From Chloroflexi bacterium OHK40 (GTDB lineage: Bacteria > Chloroflexota > Chloroflexia > Chloroflexales > Chloroflexaceae), in contig SFCB01000035.1 of assembly GCA_004367505.1 (NCBI GenBank), positions 1 through 64,000 on the forward strand: a stretch of 64,000 bases of DNA, given 5' to 3'. Positions 42,402 to 50,710 of this stretch are shown here, one piece after another (positions within the stretch are counted from its first letter, which is position 1; every line of letters starts with the position of its first letter). The notes under the pieces were generated by a model. That model was not told the DNA's origin. It worked only from the letters and a program-made list of their open reading frames with translations, and ran no database searches. The position numbers and the translations under genes were made by a program.

Positions 42402-42402
42402 G
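42382..42402. promoter_or_regulatory. HAIR-like operator for HspR
   Basis: A 21-bp perfect palindrome with 9-bp arms and a 3-base centre. Its ends are CTTGA-N11-TCAAG, the same half-sites and spacing as the actinobacterial HAIR element (CTTGAGT-N7-ACTCAAG). It overlaps the -35 of the cbpA-hspR promoter. The inner bases differ from the actinobacterial consensus. Confidence 0.7.
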
Positions 42403-42450
42403 ATTGCTGCGCTAGAGTTGTATTAGAGGGGGCGCCGGCCAGCACAATAA

Positions 42451-42468
42451 GACGCCCCGAGGGGCGTC
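42451..42468 (-). terminator. Terminator of small winged-helix gene
   Basis: GACGCCCC/GGGGCGTC hairpin with a very short loop; on the minus strand it is followed by TTATTGT. Lies 55 bases beyond the stop of the gene at 42524. Confidence 0.6.
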
Positions 42469-42523
42469 GTGCGGGACCATATGGGAGGGGCGGGGGGCCA
42501 GCGACGAGCGAGAAGGCCTCGCG

Positions 42524-42907
42524 CTAGGCTACCTGCGCATCCCAGGAGCTTGCGCGGCGGAAGGGGGCGTAGGAGGCAAGATCACGGATCGAGCGCTGCA
42601 ATAGATCGCGCTCCAATGGATCGTCGTAGCCGCGAATGAGCCGGTGAATCGCATCGACAAACTCATCGAGGGGGGCATACCGATAGACGGGCTCACCGTG
42701 GGCCGTCGCCGCGCGGAGCATCACACCATCGTCGGCGAGCTCTTGCAGCGCCTGCGAAACGCTCCAGATATCCCGGCAGATCCGCTCGGCGATCGCGCCC
42801 GCCGTCGCCTCAAGCCGGGGATTCTCATGAAAGAGCAAGAGCAGATGCAGCTTCACAGGAGAGTCAATCGCGCGCTCAAGCAATCGCTGAACCAGGGGGT
42901 CAACCAT
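42524..42907 (-). CDS. Small winged-helix-like DNA-binding protein
   Basis: 127 residues without Cys clusters or membrane segments. The segment SPVKLHLLLLFHENPRLEATAGAIAERICRDIWSVSQALQELADDGVM (about 16-63) reads as a winged helix-turn-helix with a recognition helix near 49-60, and the C-terminal half is helical. Probably a transcription regulator of the ArsR/MarR type fold, but no exact family is recognised. ATG 42907 has GGAGG seven bases upstream. Single-gene transcript with its own terminator; targets unknown. Confidence 0.65.
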   Translation of the reverse strand: MVDPLVQRLLERAIDSPVKLHLLLLFHENPRLEATAGAIAERICRDIWSVSQALQELADDGVMLRAATAHGEPVYRYAPLDEFVDAIHRLIRGYDDPLERDLLQRSIRDLASYAPFRRASSWDAQVA

Positions 42908-43367
42908 CGACCTGCCTCCTTCCGCGTCTGATCGTCGTTGATCATCTGGGCGCCACAGGGAAGCGCCAGCTTCGTAGCAAGAACGTCTGGTGCGAGCGAG
43001 GGTGAAGCACGCTCCTGCGGCGTGGGAGGAGCAAACCGGGGGAGAGGGCGCCTGTGGTAACTCTCACGAGTCGCCACGAAGTATACACCATCTGCAGACA
43101 CTTTGCCAGGGGGTTATTACTGAATTTTTGACCTACCAAGGTGACCGACTCGTAACGGGAGGTTCTCCCGGCCCCTGGGAGTGTTCACCACGCACTCGGG
43201 CCGGGGAACGACACCCCCCTGCCCGAGGGGCCGTATAATGGGGCTACGAGCAGATGCCGGGCCAGAGCTGGCGGTTGGCGCGTGCGGTCGGGCGAGCAGG
43301 CCGCCAGCACGCCCTTCCCCACGCCCAGGACCCGCGAGAGGACCTACCCGACGGCCAAGGAGGAGTT
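42908..43367. other. 460-base gap between divergent wHTH and asd genes
   Basis: Contains an AT-richer patch (43108-43140), a fragment of repeat family A (GGGAACGACACCC, 43204-43216), and a perfect TATAAT at 43234-43239 that is probably the asd -10, though no -35 is evident. AGGAGG or similar at 43361 is the asd ribosome site. No gene or RNA recognised. Confidence 0.45.
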
Positions 43368-44414
43368 ATGACGATCCGGGTTGCGGTGCTGGGGGCCACC
43401 GGCACGGTGGGCCAGCGCTTTCTTCAACTACTCGACGGCCACCCATGGTTCGAGGTCGCCGCTGTCACCGGCAGCGAGCGTACCGCCGGGCGCCCCTACG
43501 GCGAGGCAACCCGCTGGGTGCTCGACACGCCCATGCCTGCGGCCGTTCGCGGGCTCACCATCCTCCCCGAGGACGCGCCCCTGGACACACCCCTGATCTT
43601 CTCCGCCCTCCCGAGTAAGACGGCGGGCGCGATCGAGGAGCGCCTGGCGGCGGCTGGCCACGTGGTCTGCACCAATGCCTCCGACCACCGCATGGACCCG
43701 GACGTCCCGCTGCTGATCCCGGAGGTCAACCCGGAGCACCTGGAGCTGATCGCGGTGCAGCGCAAGGCCCGTGGCTGGTCGGGCGCGATCGTCGCCAACC
43801 CGAACTGCACGGCTACCGGCCCGACCATGGTGCTGCGCCCGCTCCACGATGCCTTCGGCGTAAGCAAAGTGCTGCTGATGAGCATGCAGGCACTCTCCGG
43901 GGCCGGCTACCCCGGCGTGCCATCCTACGACGCGATCGACAATGTGGTGCCCTACATCGGCGGCGAGGAGCCCAAGGTGGAGAGCGAGCCCCAGAAGATG
44001 CTGGGCACACTGCTGGACGGCACCGTGGCGCCCGCGCCCTTCGTGATCTCGGCCCACTGCAATCGCGTACCGGTGCTGGAGGGCCACCTGGAGTGCCTCT
44101 CGATCGGCTTTGTCCGCCGCCCTGGCGACGCCGAACTGCTGGAGCTCCTACGGAGCTATCGCAGCCTGCCCCAGGAGCTCAACCTGCCGAGCGCCCCGGC
44201 CCAGCCGATCATCCTGCGCGACGAGCCCGACCGCCCGCAGACGCGCCGCGACCGCGACGCCGGGCGGGGCATGAGCACCGTCGTGGGCCGAGTCCGCCCG
44301 TGCCCGATCCTCGATGTCAAGCTTGTCTGCCTGAGTCACAACACCATCCGTGGCGCCGCGGGCGGCTCCGTGCTCAACGCCGAACTGATGTACGCCCAGG
44401 GGATGCTCCGCTGA
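43368..44414 (+). CDS. asd: Aspartate-semialdehyde dehydrogenase (archaeal/fungal-like type)
   Basis: 348 residues. Reduces aspartyl-phosphate to the semialdehyde for lysine, threonine and methionine synthesis. NADP Rossmann motif [12 protein letters not shown], catalytic Cys147 in NPNCTATG, and the base His in SAHCNRVPV (about 228). The sequence resembles the archaeal/fungal branch rather than the E. coli form. ATG 43368 has AGGAG very close upstream (AAGGAGGAGTT). A stem-loop terminator follows at 44416. No other lysine or threonine gene is adjacent. Confidence 0.93.
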   Translation: MTIRVAVLGATGTVGQRFLQLLDGHPWFEVAAVTGSERTAGRPYGEATRWVLDTPMPAAVRGLTILPEDAPLDTPLIFSALPSKTAGAIEERLAAAGHVVCTNASDHRMDPDVPLLIPEVNPEHLELIAVQRKARGWSGAIVANPNCTATGPTMVLRPLHDAFGVSKVLLMSMQALSGAGYPGVPSYDAIDNVVPYIGGEEPKVESEPQKMLGTLLDGTVAPAPFVISAHCNRVPVLEGHLECLSIGFVRRPGDAELLELLRSYRSLPQELNLPSAPAQPIILRDEPDRPQTRRDRDAGRGMSTVVGRVRPCPILDVKLVCLSHNTIRGAAGGSVLNAELMYAQGMLR

Positions 44415-44415
44415 G

Positions 44416-44453
44416 TGCGTCGCCGAATGCACTTTCGGCAGCTCGGCGACGCA
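44416..44453 (+). terminator. Terminator of asd
   Basis: Perfect 11-bp inverted repeat (TGCGTCGCCGA / TCGGCGACGCA) with a 16-base loop that starts 2 bases after the asd stop. No T run. Confidence 0.65.
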
Positions 44454-44619
44454 GCATAGGGCGCCCCGGCGTGTGCGACCGAACGATACCTGTAGCTCCA
44501 TTCACGGTTCCGAGCGATGGAACCCCGGGGACCGGGCCAGACGGGCTCCATCGCGCTTGTCCTAGCCCGCTCCGGCGGGACCACGCTCAGGATCCGATCG
44601 CCAGGAACCTCCCCGCTGT

Positions 44620-45666
44620 ATGAAAGCAACGATTTTCGACCTCACCGGCGACGCCGTCGTCTACCGCGACCTGGAGCCCTGCGACCAGGCCCTGCCACGG
44701 CTCGATGCGCTCCGGGCGGAGCTCGGGCTTCCCGGCGGCCCGCCGCCACGCAAGCGCGACGCCGCCTACGCCCGCGTGATCCTCGGGCTGGCCCGTGCCG
44801 CGCAGGCCACGCGCGGCGGCCCACCGCTTGCCGCCCTCGCCGTGATCGGCGACACCGACAACGACCGCATGCTCGCCGAGCATCTGCGGGCCGTCGATCG
44901 TCTGCCCTGCTACGGCTTCATCGGCGAAGACCGTCCGGTGGCCGCCGAGGCGCTCACCTGGCACGGCGACACGGCCAGTGCCACCCGCTGGCACCTGGTG
45001 GCGCCCTGGGCCCAGGAGCTCAGCCGGCGCGGCGTGCCCTGGGCCGCTACCGCCATCCTCATCGACATCGACAAGACACTCCTCGGCCCCCGGGGCCGTT
45101 CCGATGGCGCCATCGACGACGCGCGCGCCGAGGGCGCCCTGGCGGTTGCCGCCGAACTGGTGCCCGAGCTCGATGTACCCACCTTCCGGCGCATCTACGC
45201 TGAGCTCTGTCGGCGCGAGTGGCACGGTTTCACCCTCGACAACCAGGACTACGTGGTCGCCACGGCCCTGCTGATCGCCACCGGCGCGATCGGGCTCGAC
45301 GAACTGCGCGCCGAGACGGAGAGCGGGCTGATCGGCGACTTCGGCACCCTCCTCGCCACCACGGCCTCGCGTGTTGTCCCGTCCCTCGCCGGGCTGCACC
45401 AGGAGCTTCAGGCTCGCGTAGCCAAGGGCGATCCGACACCCTTCAAGGCCTTCCGCCGCGCCGAACTGACTGCCACCCTCGCCCGTATGGCCGATGGCCG
45501 CCTGACGATCTGCGGCGACCTGTTTGAGCTCTGCCGCGAACTGGCCGCCCGGGGCGCACTCCTCCTTGCCGCCTCGGACAAACCCGCCGAGTCGGCCCTG
45601 CCGACCCCGACGCAGACCGCTGCCGGCATGCTCCCGCTCCACCGCACCCCTGCCCGGGTCGAGTGA
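44620..45666 (+). CDS. HAD-like protein with two phosphatase-type motifs
   Basis: 348 residues, cytoplasmic, no family name recognised. Residues 1-9 (MKATIFDLT) and VIGDTDND near 86 resemble HAD motifs I and IV, and a second, better motif I, LIDIDKTLLG (D-x-D-x-T), is at about 147-156. The rest is helical, with a C-terminal HAD-like block (LLAASDKPAESALPT). This suggests two HAD-like halves, or a degenerate duplication in which only the second D-x-D-x-T could be active. Weak ribosome site. It is followed after 90 bases by an aminotransferase gene. Phosphatase activity is a guess. Confidence 0.6.
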   Translation: MKATIFDLTGDAVVYRDLEPCDQALPRLDALRAELGLPGGPPPRKRDAAYARVILGLARAAQATRGGPPLAALAVIGDTDNDRMLAEHLRAVDRLPCYGFIGEDRPVAAEALTWHGDTASATRWHLVAPWAQELSRRGVPWAATAILIDIDKTLLGPRGRSDGAIDDARAEGALAVAAELVPELDVPTFRRIYAELCRREWHGFTLDNQDYVVATALLIATGAIGLDELRAETESGLIGDFGTLLATTASRVVPSLAGLHQELQARVAKGDPTPFKAFRRAELTATLARMADGRLTICGDLFELCRELAARGALLLAASDKPAESALPTPTQTAAGMLPLHRTPARVE

Positions 45667-45756
45667 GAGTCTGGAGCGCGGGCTCACCGTGGGCGCGCCA
45701 GGCGCCCCATCCGCCGTCCCATCCCTGGATCCGGGTTCTGGTAGCTCCGAGGCTTT

Positions 45757-46944
45757 ATGCAGCTCGCCGACCTCTTCACCCCCCAGGCCCGCGAGGCCAC
45801 ACCGCCGATGTACGGGCCGCCCACCGCCGACCAGGGCGTGCCGCTGATCTCGCTCGCCTACGGGCTCGCCGACCCGGCCCTCTTCCCCCGCGAAGAGCTC
45901 GTCGACGCCGCCGCCCGGCTACTCGCCGCCGACGCCAACGCCGCCCTCAACTACGGGCCGAACACGCCCGAACTGCTCACCCTCGTTGCCGAGCGCCTGC
46001 GCCGTGAGGGCGTCACGGCCCATGAAGATCAGGTGCTGCTCGCCTACGGCTCCAGCCAGGTGCTTGGCCTGCTCCCCCAGGTGCTGATCGAACCCGGCGA
46101 CACCGTCATCATCGAGGCGCCCACCTTCCTCGGCGCCGTGATGCGCTTCCGCATGGCTGGCGCCCGGCTGGTGGGCGTTCCCGTCGATGCCGAGGGCCTC
46201 GATGTCGAGGCGCTCGAGGCGACCCTGCGCGAGTTGCGGCGGGCGGGTGTGCGGCCGAAATTTATCTACAGCATCCCCACCTTTCAGAACCCCACCGGCA
46301 CCACCCTCCCCCTGAGCCGGCGCCAGCGCCTGGTGGCCCTGGCCGCCGACTATGGCACGCTCCTGGTAGAGGACGACGCCTACGTGGACCTGCGTTTCCG
46401 GGGCACGGCACTGCCGCCCATGGCCGCGCTCGACGACGGGAACTGGGTACTGCGCGTGGGCACCTTCTCAAAGATCCTGGCCCCTGGCCTGCGCATGGGC
46501 TGGGCTCACGGGCCGAAGCCGCTGATCGAGCGCCTGCAGATGTTCAAGGTGGAAGGCAGCAGCGGACCCTTCCTCACCCGGCTCGTCGCCGCCTTCGCCG
46601 AAGGTGGCCGGCTCGACGCCCATATCGCTGCCTTGCGAACGCACTACGCCGCCAAGTGCGACGCACTGGCTGCCGCGCTGCGCCGTGAACTGCCCGGCGC
46701 CGACTTCGTCGTCCCCCAGGGCGGCTTCTTCATCTGGCTTCGGCTTCCCGAGGGCGTGCGGGCGAGCGCCCTGGCCCCGGTAGCCCTGCGCCACGGCGTG
46801 GAGTTCCTGGCCGGGACACGCTGCTTCGCCGACGGCAGCGGCGATGCCTACATCCGCCTGGCCTTCAGCGAAGAGCCCGTCGCCCGCATCGAGGAAGCCG
46901 CCCGCCGCCTCGGCGCCGCCGTTCGCGAGCTCCAGGCTAGCTAA
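45757..46944 (+). CDS. PLP-dependent aminotransferase, class I/II (2-aminoadipate-like)
   Basis: 395 residues of the fold-type I class, close to the LysN/MocR-aminotransferase group but without a DNA-binding domain. Landmarks: NYGPNTPELL near 67 (cofactor pocket), IPTFQNPTGTTL (about 170-181, conserved Asn), VEDDAYVDLRF (Asp that holds the pyridine nitrogen), the PLP Lys in GTFSKILAPGLRMGW, and a C-terminal substrate Arg in IRLAFS. Typical substrates are 2-aminoadipate, branched-chain or aromatic amino acids. ATG 45757 lies four bases after GAGG. Confidence 0.9.
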   Translation: MQLADLFTPQAREATPPMYGPPTADQGVPLISLAYGLADPALFPREELVDAAARLLAADANAALNYGPNTPELLTLVAERLRREGVTAHEDQVLLAYGSSQVLGLLPQVLIEPGDTVIIEAPTFLGAVMRFRMAGARLVGVPVDAEGLDVEALEATLRELRRAGVRPKFIYSIPTFQNPTGTTLPLSRRQRLVALAADYGTLLVEDDAYVDLRFRGTALPPMAALDDGNWVLRVGTFSKILAPGLRMGWAHGPKPLIERLQMFKVEGSSGPFLTRLVAAFAEGGRLDAHIAALRTHYAAKCDALAAALRRELPGADFVVPQGGFFIWLRLPEGVRASALAPVALRHGVEFLAGTRCFADGSGDAYIRLAFSEEPVARIEEAARRLGAAVRELQAS

Positions 46945-47075
46945 CCCAGCGGATCACGGAGCGCTGGCAGCCCCGCGTGAGACATCCTCCGGAGCAGCGC
47001 ATGCAGCCATCCCCTGGCATGAGCTGTACACGCCGCGCGCCAGGCGCAGCAGTCGCAGACGATCAAGGAGCCTGT

Positions 47076-48086
47076 ATGGAGGAGAAGAAGCCATCCACCA
47101 GCCGCCCGTGGCTGATCGCCCTCTCGATCATCGCCGGCATCGTGCTCGTCTGCGCCATCCTCCCCCTCGGCAGCCTGGCGCTCCTGCTCACCCTCGGCGG
47201 GCGTGAGCCCGCCCCGGGCGTAGCCCTGCCAGCCCCGCGCTGGGAAGAGCAGACCGTCGAAGGCGCCGGACGAGACCGGGTGGCGCTCATTGAGATCAGT
47301 GGGGTCATCGGCGCCCCCACCGACGCCTTCAGCCTGCAACTCTCGCACCAGCAGCTGCTCAGCCAGATCCGCCAGGCTACCGACGATCCCCTCGTACGCG
47401 CCGTCGTACTGCGCGTGGACTCGCCGGGCGGCGGTGTGGTGGCAAGCAGCGAGATCCACGCCGAGCTGACGAAATTGCGCGCCGCAGGCAAGACCCTCGT
47501 CGTCTCGATGGGCAGTACGGCCGCGAGCGGCGGCTACTATGTAAGCACCCCCGCCCAGCGCATCTACGCCAACGCCGACACGCTCACCGGTAGCCTGGGC
47601 GTGATCCTCTCGCTCATCAACTACGAGGAAGCCTTCGACACCCTCGGCCTCCGCACCTACGTCTACAAGAGCGGGGCGCTCAAAGATCTTGGCTCGCCCA
47701 CCCGCGAGCCCACCCCCGAGGAGCAGCGGGTGCTCCAGGCGATCGTTGACGAAGCCTACGCCGGATTCGTGCGAGTGATCGTCGAGGGCCGGGGTTTGCC
47801 GGAACAGCGCGTGCGCGAGATCGCCGACGGCCGGCTCTACACTGGCGCCCAGGCCCTGGAGCTCGGCCTGGTGGATGCGCTGGGCGGCCTGGACGCGGCG
47901 ATCGCCGGCGCGAAAGAGCTCGCCGGCCTCGAGACGGCCACGGTCGTGCGCTACATCGAAAGCACGTCCCTGCGCGCACTCCTGCTGAGCCGCCTGAGCG
48001 CCCCCCCCGCTCCCACCGACCCGCTCGGCCTCCGCACCATCGCCACGCCGCCCACGCCACGCCTGGAGTACCGCTGGGTGCCCTGA
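47076..48086 (+). CDS. sppA: Signal peptide peptidase SppA (short form)
   Basis: 336 residues, the Gram-positive-like single-domain form (E. coli SppA is about 618). One N-terminal membrane helix (about 11-40) and an extracytoplasmic ClpP-fold domain. The catalytic dyad is readable: Ser151 in STAASGGYY and Lys203 in GALKDLGSP, 52 residues apart as in Bacillus SppA. It degrades released signal peptides in the membrane. ATG 47076 with AGGAG seven bases upstream; earlier starts in the frame have none. Confidence 0.93.
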   Translation: MEEKKPSTSRPWLIALSIIAGIVLVCAILPLGSLALLLTLGGREPAPGVALPAPRWEEQTVEGAGRDRVALIEISGVIGAPTDAFSLQLSHQQLLSQIRQATDDPLVRAVVLRVDSPGGGVVASSEIHAELTKLRAAGKTLVVSMGSTAASGGYYVSTPAQRIYANADTLTGSLGVILSLINYEEAFDTLGLRTYVYKSGALKDLGSPTREPTPEEQRVLQAIVDEAYAGFVRVIVEGRGLPEQRVREIADGRLYTGAQALELGLVDALGGLDAAIAGAKELAGLETATVVRYIESTSLRALLLSRLSAPPAPTDPLGLRTIATPPTPRLEYRWVP

Positions 48087-48167
48087 TGGCCTGGCGGTTC
48101 AGCCGCTCGATCGATGCGCGGACGGCAGGCAGGACCCGAAGCAGCGCCCAGACCTGACATACAGCCC

Positions 48168-48773
48168 ATGGACGATACCGCGACGAGCGACCGGAAGTGG
48201 TCCCTCCGGCGCGAGCTGCGCGCCCGGCGCGACGCTCTCGCCGAGCGCGCAGCGCTGAGCGCCACGATCTGCGCGCGGTTGCTTGCCCTACCAGCCATCG
48301 CATCGGCCACGGCCATCCATACCTACCTGCCCATCCGCTCCGAAGTGGATACTCGCCCCCTGGTGCGCGCGGCGCTGGACAGCGGCAAAGGCGTGGCCAT
48401 TCCAATCGTGGCCGCCAGCGGCCAGCTCATGCACAGCTGGATCGACGGGCTCGAGCCGGAGCAGTTTGAGCCCGGCGCCCTGGGAACCCTGCGCCCCCGC
48501 ACCGTCCGGCCTGCCAGCCCCGGCACCTGGGCGGTCACGATCGTCCCGCTGCTCGGCTTCGACCGGGATTGCTACCGGCTGGGCTACGGCAAAGGCTACT
48601 ACGACCAGTTGCTCGCCGCCCTGCCCGGCTGTGTTGCCATCGGGGTAGCATTCGCCGCCCAGGAGGTGGAGCAGGTGCCACGGGAGCCCCACGACCACCC
48701 GCTCGACATGGTTGTCACCGAGGCGGACGTATACACGCGCCTCGCCTCACCCGGCCCCACAGCGCGCCGCTGA
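48168..48773 (+). CDS. 5-formyltetrahydrofolate cyclo-ligase
   Basis: 201 residues. Converts 5-formyl-THF to methenyl-THF with ATP. The family signature LGYGKGYYDQLL (about 141-152) is intact, with basic LRRELRARRDAL at the start and a proximal VPLLGFDRDCYRLG block. ATG 48168 is chosen because it is the first start downstream of the sppA region that matches the family N-terminus; no clear ribosome site. Folate C1 metabolism would fit with the demethylation genes at 6-10 kb, but they are far apart. Confidence 0.9.
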   Translation: MDDTATSDRKWSLRRELRARRDALAERAALSATICARLLALPAIASATAIHTYLPIRSEVDTRPLVRAALDSGKGVAIPIVAASGQLMHSWIDGLEPEQFEPGALGTLRPRTVRPASPGTWAVTIVPLLGFDRDCYRLGYGKGYYDQLLAALPGCVAIGVAFAAQEVEQVPREPHDHPLDMVVTEADVYTRLASPGPTARR

Positions 48774-48856
48774 GCGCGTGGCGCAGAAACGTACGCCCCC
48801 ACTTGCGCGAGGGTTTGCCCCTCGCTGGCCCGGAGGCTTGCGCAGCGCCTGATCGG

Positions 48857-48908
48857 GTGTCGTTCCCACGGAAGCGGGAACCCGGCGCCCCTGCTTGCAC
48901 AGGGGCAG
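48857..48908 (+). repeat. Repeat family A, short copy A3
   Basis: Contains the degenerate hairpin GTTCCCAC-GGAA-GCGGGAAC (one mismatch, GNRA-type loop) and the CCCCTG...CAGGGG inner hairpin seen in A1, but no tandem units. It lies in the 315-base gap 48774-49089, which also holds the promoter of the next gene. Confidence 0.7.
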
Positions 48909-48988
48909 ACTCTTACGTGAGGTCCACCGGTCCATACAGCACCGCACCTGGCGGATGCGCTACGCCGCACCCACGCGCACAGTACCAC

Positions 48989-49017
48989 TTTACAGAGTAG
49001 CACGTTTGTGCTATACT
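48989..49017 (+). promoter_or_regulatory. Promoter with embedded palindrome, Sak4-like ATPase gene
   Basis: TTTACA (48989-48994), 17-base spacer, TATACT (49012-49017). The perfect inverted repeat TAGCAC-GTTT-GTGCTA (48998-49013) fills the spacer and touches the -10, a good place for a repressor. Confidence 0.65.
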
Positions 49018-49089
49018 TCCTCCATCGCATGATCACCAGGCAGGCCCATCGGCTGCCCGCCGCAGCCCTGGCCGGGAGGGACGAGACGC

Positions 49090-50103
49090 ATGTTTCAGCG
49101 ATTGGACGAACTCCAGACGGGGAGCCTCTACATTCTCACCGGGCAGGCTGGCGCCGGTAAATCACACCTGGCGGCGAGCGCCCGGCGCAGCGGCACACTC
49201 TGGGTGCTCGACACGGAGGGCGCCGCCCAGAACCTTCACGGCAAGCCAGGCATCCATCGGCGCATCCAGGTCGTGCAGACGATCTCGCTCCGCTCGCTGA
49301 TGCAGGCGATGGAGGAGGTCAAGCGCCAGGGCAAACCCGGCGACACCGTACTACTCGACTCGATCTCGAAGATCTTCCAGGCGATGCGGGCCTACGCGCA
49401 GCAGCGCGCCGGGAACGAGACGGACCGGAAAACGAATATCGGCTACGACGAGCACGCCTCCGTCAACCGCAATATGCAAACGGTCTACACCGGTCTGACG
49501 GAGCTGAAGCAGGCAGGCTTCCACGTCATCGTGATCGGCCACCTGGCGCGCAAGTATCGCGCGGGCGAGGCCGGCCTGCAAGACGAGGGGCTGCGCGTGC
49601 TGGCCGACGAAATGATCGCCTACGAGGCCGACGCGGTACTGCTGGTAGAGCGCGAGGGCGAGGAGCGCACGATCACGCCGATCGTCAAGCCGCCCCGGCC
49701 GGCGCACCTGAAGCTCCACCGCCACTATCCGGCCCAGCTCGCCACGCTCTACCCGGAGCTGGCCGAGAAGCCTGAGCGCGGCGAGAAGCGCGCGAAGGCA
49801 CCCCCCACTGCCGCCCTCTCTGGTGAGGCCGAGCACGTCGCGCCGGACGAGGCGGCGGAAGAGGCCCCCCCGGCGCAGCCGCCCGGCGCGGCCCCGGCCA
49901 CAGCACCTAGCGGTCCGCCTCGGGATGCCGCCGAGGCCGAGCAGCGCTTCTTCGCCCGCTACGGCGATGTAGTAGGCGGTAAGAGCTGGCAGGCGGTACA
50001 GCGCTACCTGGGCCATCTGCTACCGCGCCCCACCAGCGTGGAGGAGTGGATCGCCGTGGCCGAGCAGGTACGCGACCGGGCTCGCCACGTTGCGGCGGCG
50101 TAG
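49090..50103 (+). CDS. RecA-fold ATPase, AAA_24/Sak4-like
   Basis: 337 residues. A short RecA-like core: Walker A LTGQAGAGKSHLA (about 16-28), Walker B DTVLLDSISK (about 85-94), and an HVIVIGHL strand that holds the sensor position. The overall layout matches the AAA_24 family and phage Sak4 single-strand annealing ATPases. After about 220 the sequence is a charged, Ala/Pro-rich linker, then a C-terminal helical part (about 280-337) unlike Sak4. ATG 49090 has GGGAGGG nine bases upstream. No phage genes surround it; it could be a domesticated phage recombinase or a DNA repair helper. Confidence 0.68.
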   Translation: MFQRLDELQTGSLYILTGQAGAGKSHLAASARRSGTLWVLDTEGAAQNLHGKPGIHRRIQVVQTISLRSLMQAMEEVKRQGKPGDTVLLDSISKIFQAMRAYAQQRAGNETDRKTNIGYDEHASVNRNMQTVYTGLTELKQAGFHVIVIGHLARKYRAGEAGLQDEGLRVLADEMIAYEADAVLLVEREGEERTITPIVKPPRPAHLKLHRHYPAQLATLYPELAEKPERGEKRAKAPPTAALSGEAEHVAPDEAAEEAPPAQPPGAAPATAPSGPPRDAAEAEQRFFARYGDVVGGKSWQAVQRYLGHLLPRPTSVEEWIAVAEQVRDRARHVAAA

Positions 50104-50250
50104 GCGTGATTATCCCGGGCATCTGGCCCGGCGGGCCGGGTGATGAGCGTCCAGCGTGGCGCCGGGATCATGCCGCAGGCGCGCCCCCCGCGCAGGCGGG
50201 TGTCGCCTCGCTGTAGCCGTGCGCGTGCGCACCAAGGCCCGCCGGGGACG
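50104..50250. other. Gap after ATPase gene
   Basis: A GC-rich imperfect hairpin (around 50118-50141) may end the ATPase transcript. GCGCAGGCGGGTGTCG at about 50193 resembles a piece of repeat family A. Nothing else seen. Confidence 0.35.
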
Positions 50251-50496
50251 TCACGGTCGCGGCGCGGGGGCAGGAACTGATGTCATACCCATGTGCGCCG
50301 CCCAGTCGCCTGTGGCCAGCGCCGCGCTGCCCCTCAGGGTCGGGCGGCAAAGCGCGCCACCTCGCTGCCGGCCGCATTGAAGCGGTGTGACCAGCGCAGC
50401 GACGGCAGAGGGGAGGGCGGCGTCTTCCAGGCTCCGTAGCACAGCCAGTTCAGCCGGATCGGCCAGCACATCGCCAGCCTGTACGGCGATCTCCAC
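50251..50496 (-). CDS. Short frame, possible remnant of an M17 aminopeptidase N-terminus
   Basis: 81 residues. GTG 50496 is preceded by AAGGAG with good spacing, so a ribosome site exists, and the first 40 residues (MEIAVQAGDVLADPAELAVL, then SLEDAALPSAVAALV) resemble the opening of M17 leucyl aminopeptidases. The rest is Cys/Arg-rich with low resemblance and stops early. No continuation of an aminopeptidase was found in other frames. It may be a truncated pseudogene or a chance frame. The 213 bases to the lipoprotein gene hold nothing else. Confidence 0.35.
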   Translation of the reverse strand: MEIAVQAGDVLADPAELAVLRSLEDAALPSAVAALVTPLQCGRQRGGALCRPTLRGSAALATGDWAAHMGMTSVPAPAPRP

Positions 50497-50710
50497 GGCT
50501 CAACTCCTTCTCCGATGCGCAGCGGGGCTCGTCTGAGTTGGAGCGTGGAGGCGGGATGTTGCGGGTCGCCCATAGGGATCCGGCGCGGGCAGACTGCGAC
50601 AACGGTGCGAATGGGACACGATGAAGGCGCGCCGTAGTGTACCCTCCAGGTCACCGCCAGCACATCACACAAAACGGAGCATTTCTCGGAACGAAGGCTG
50701 GCCGCTCACC

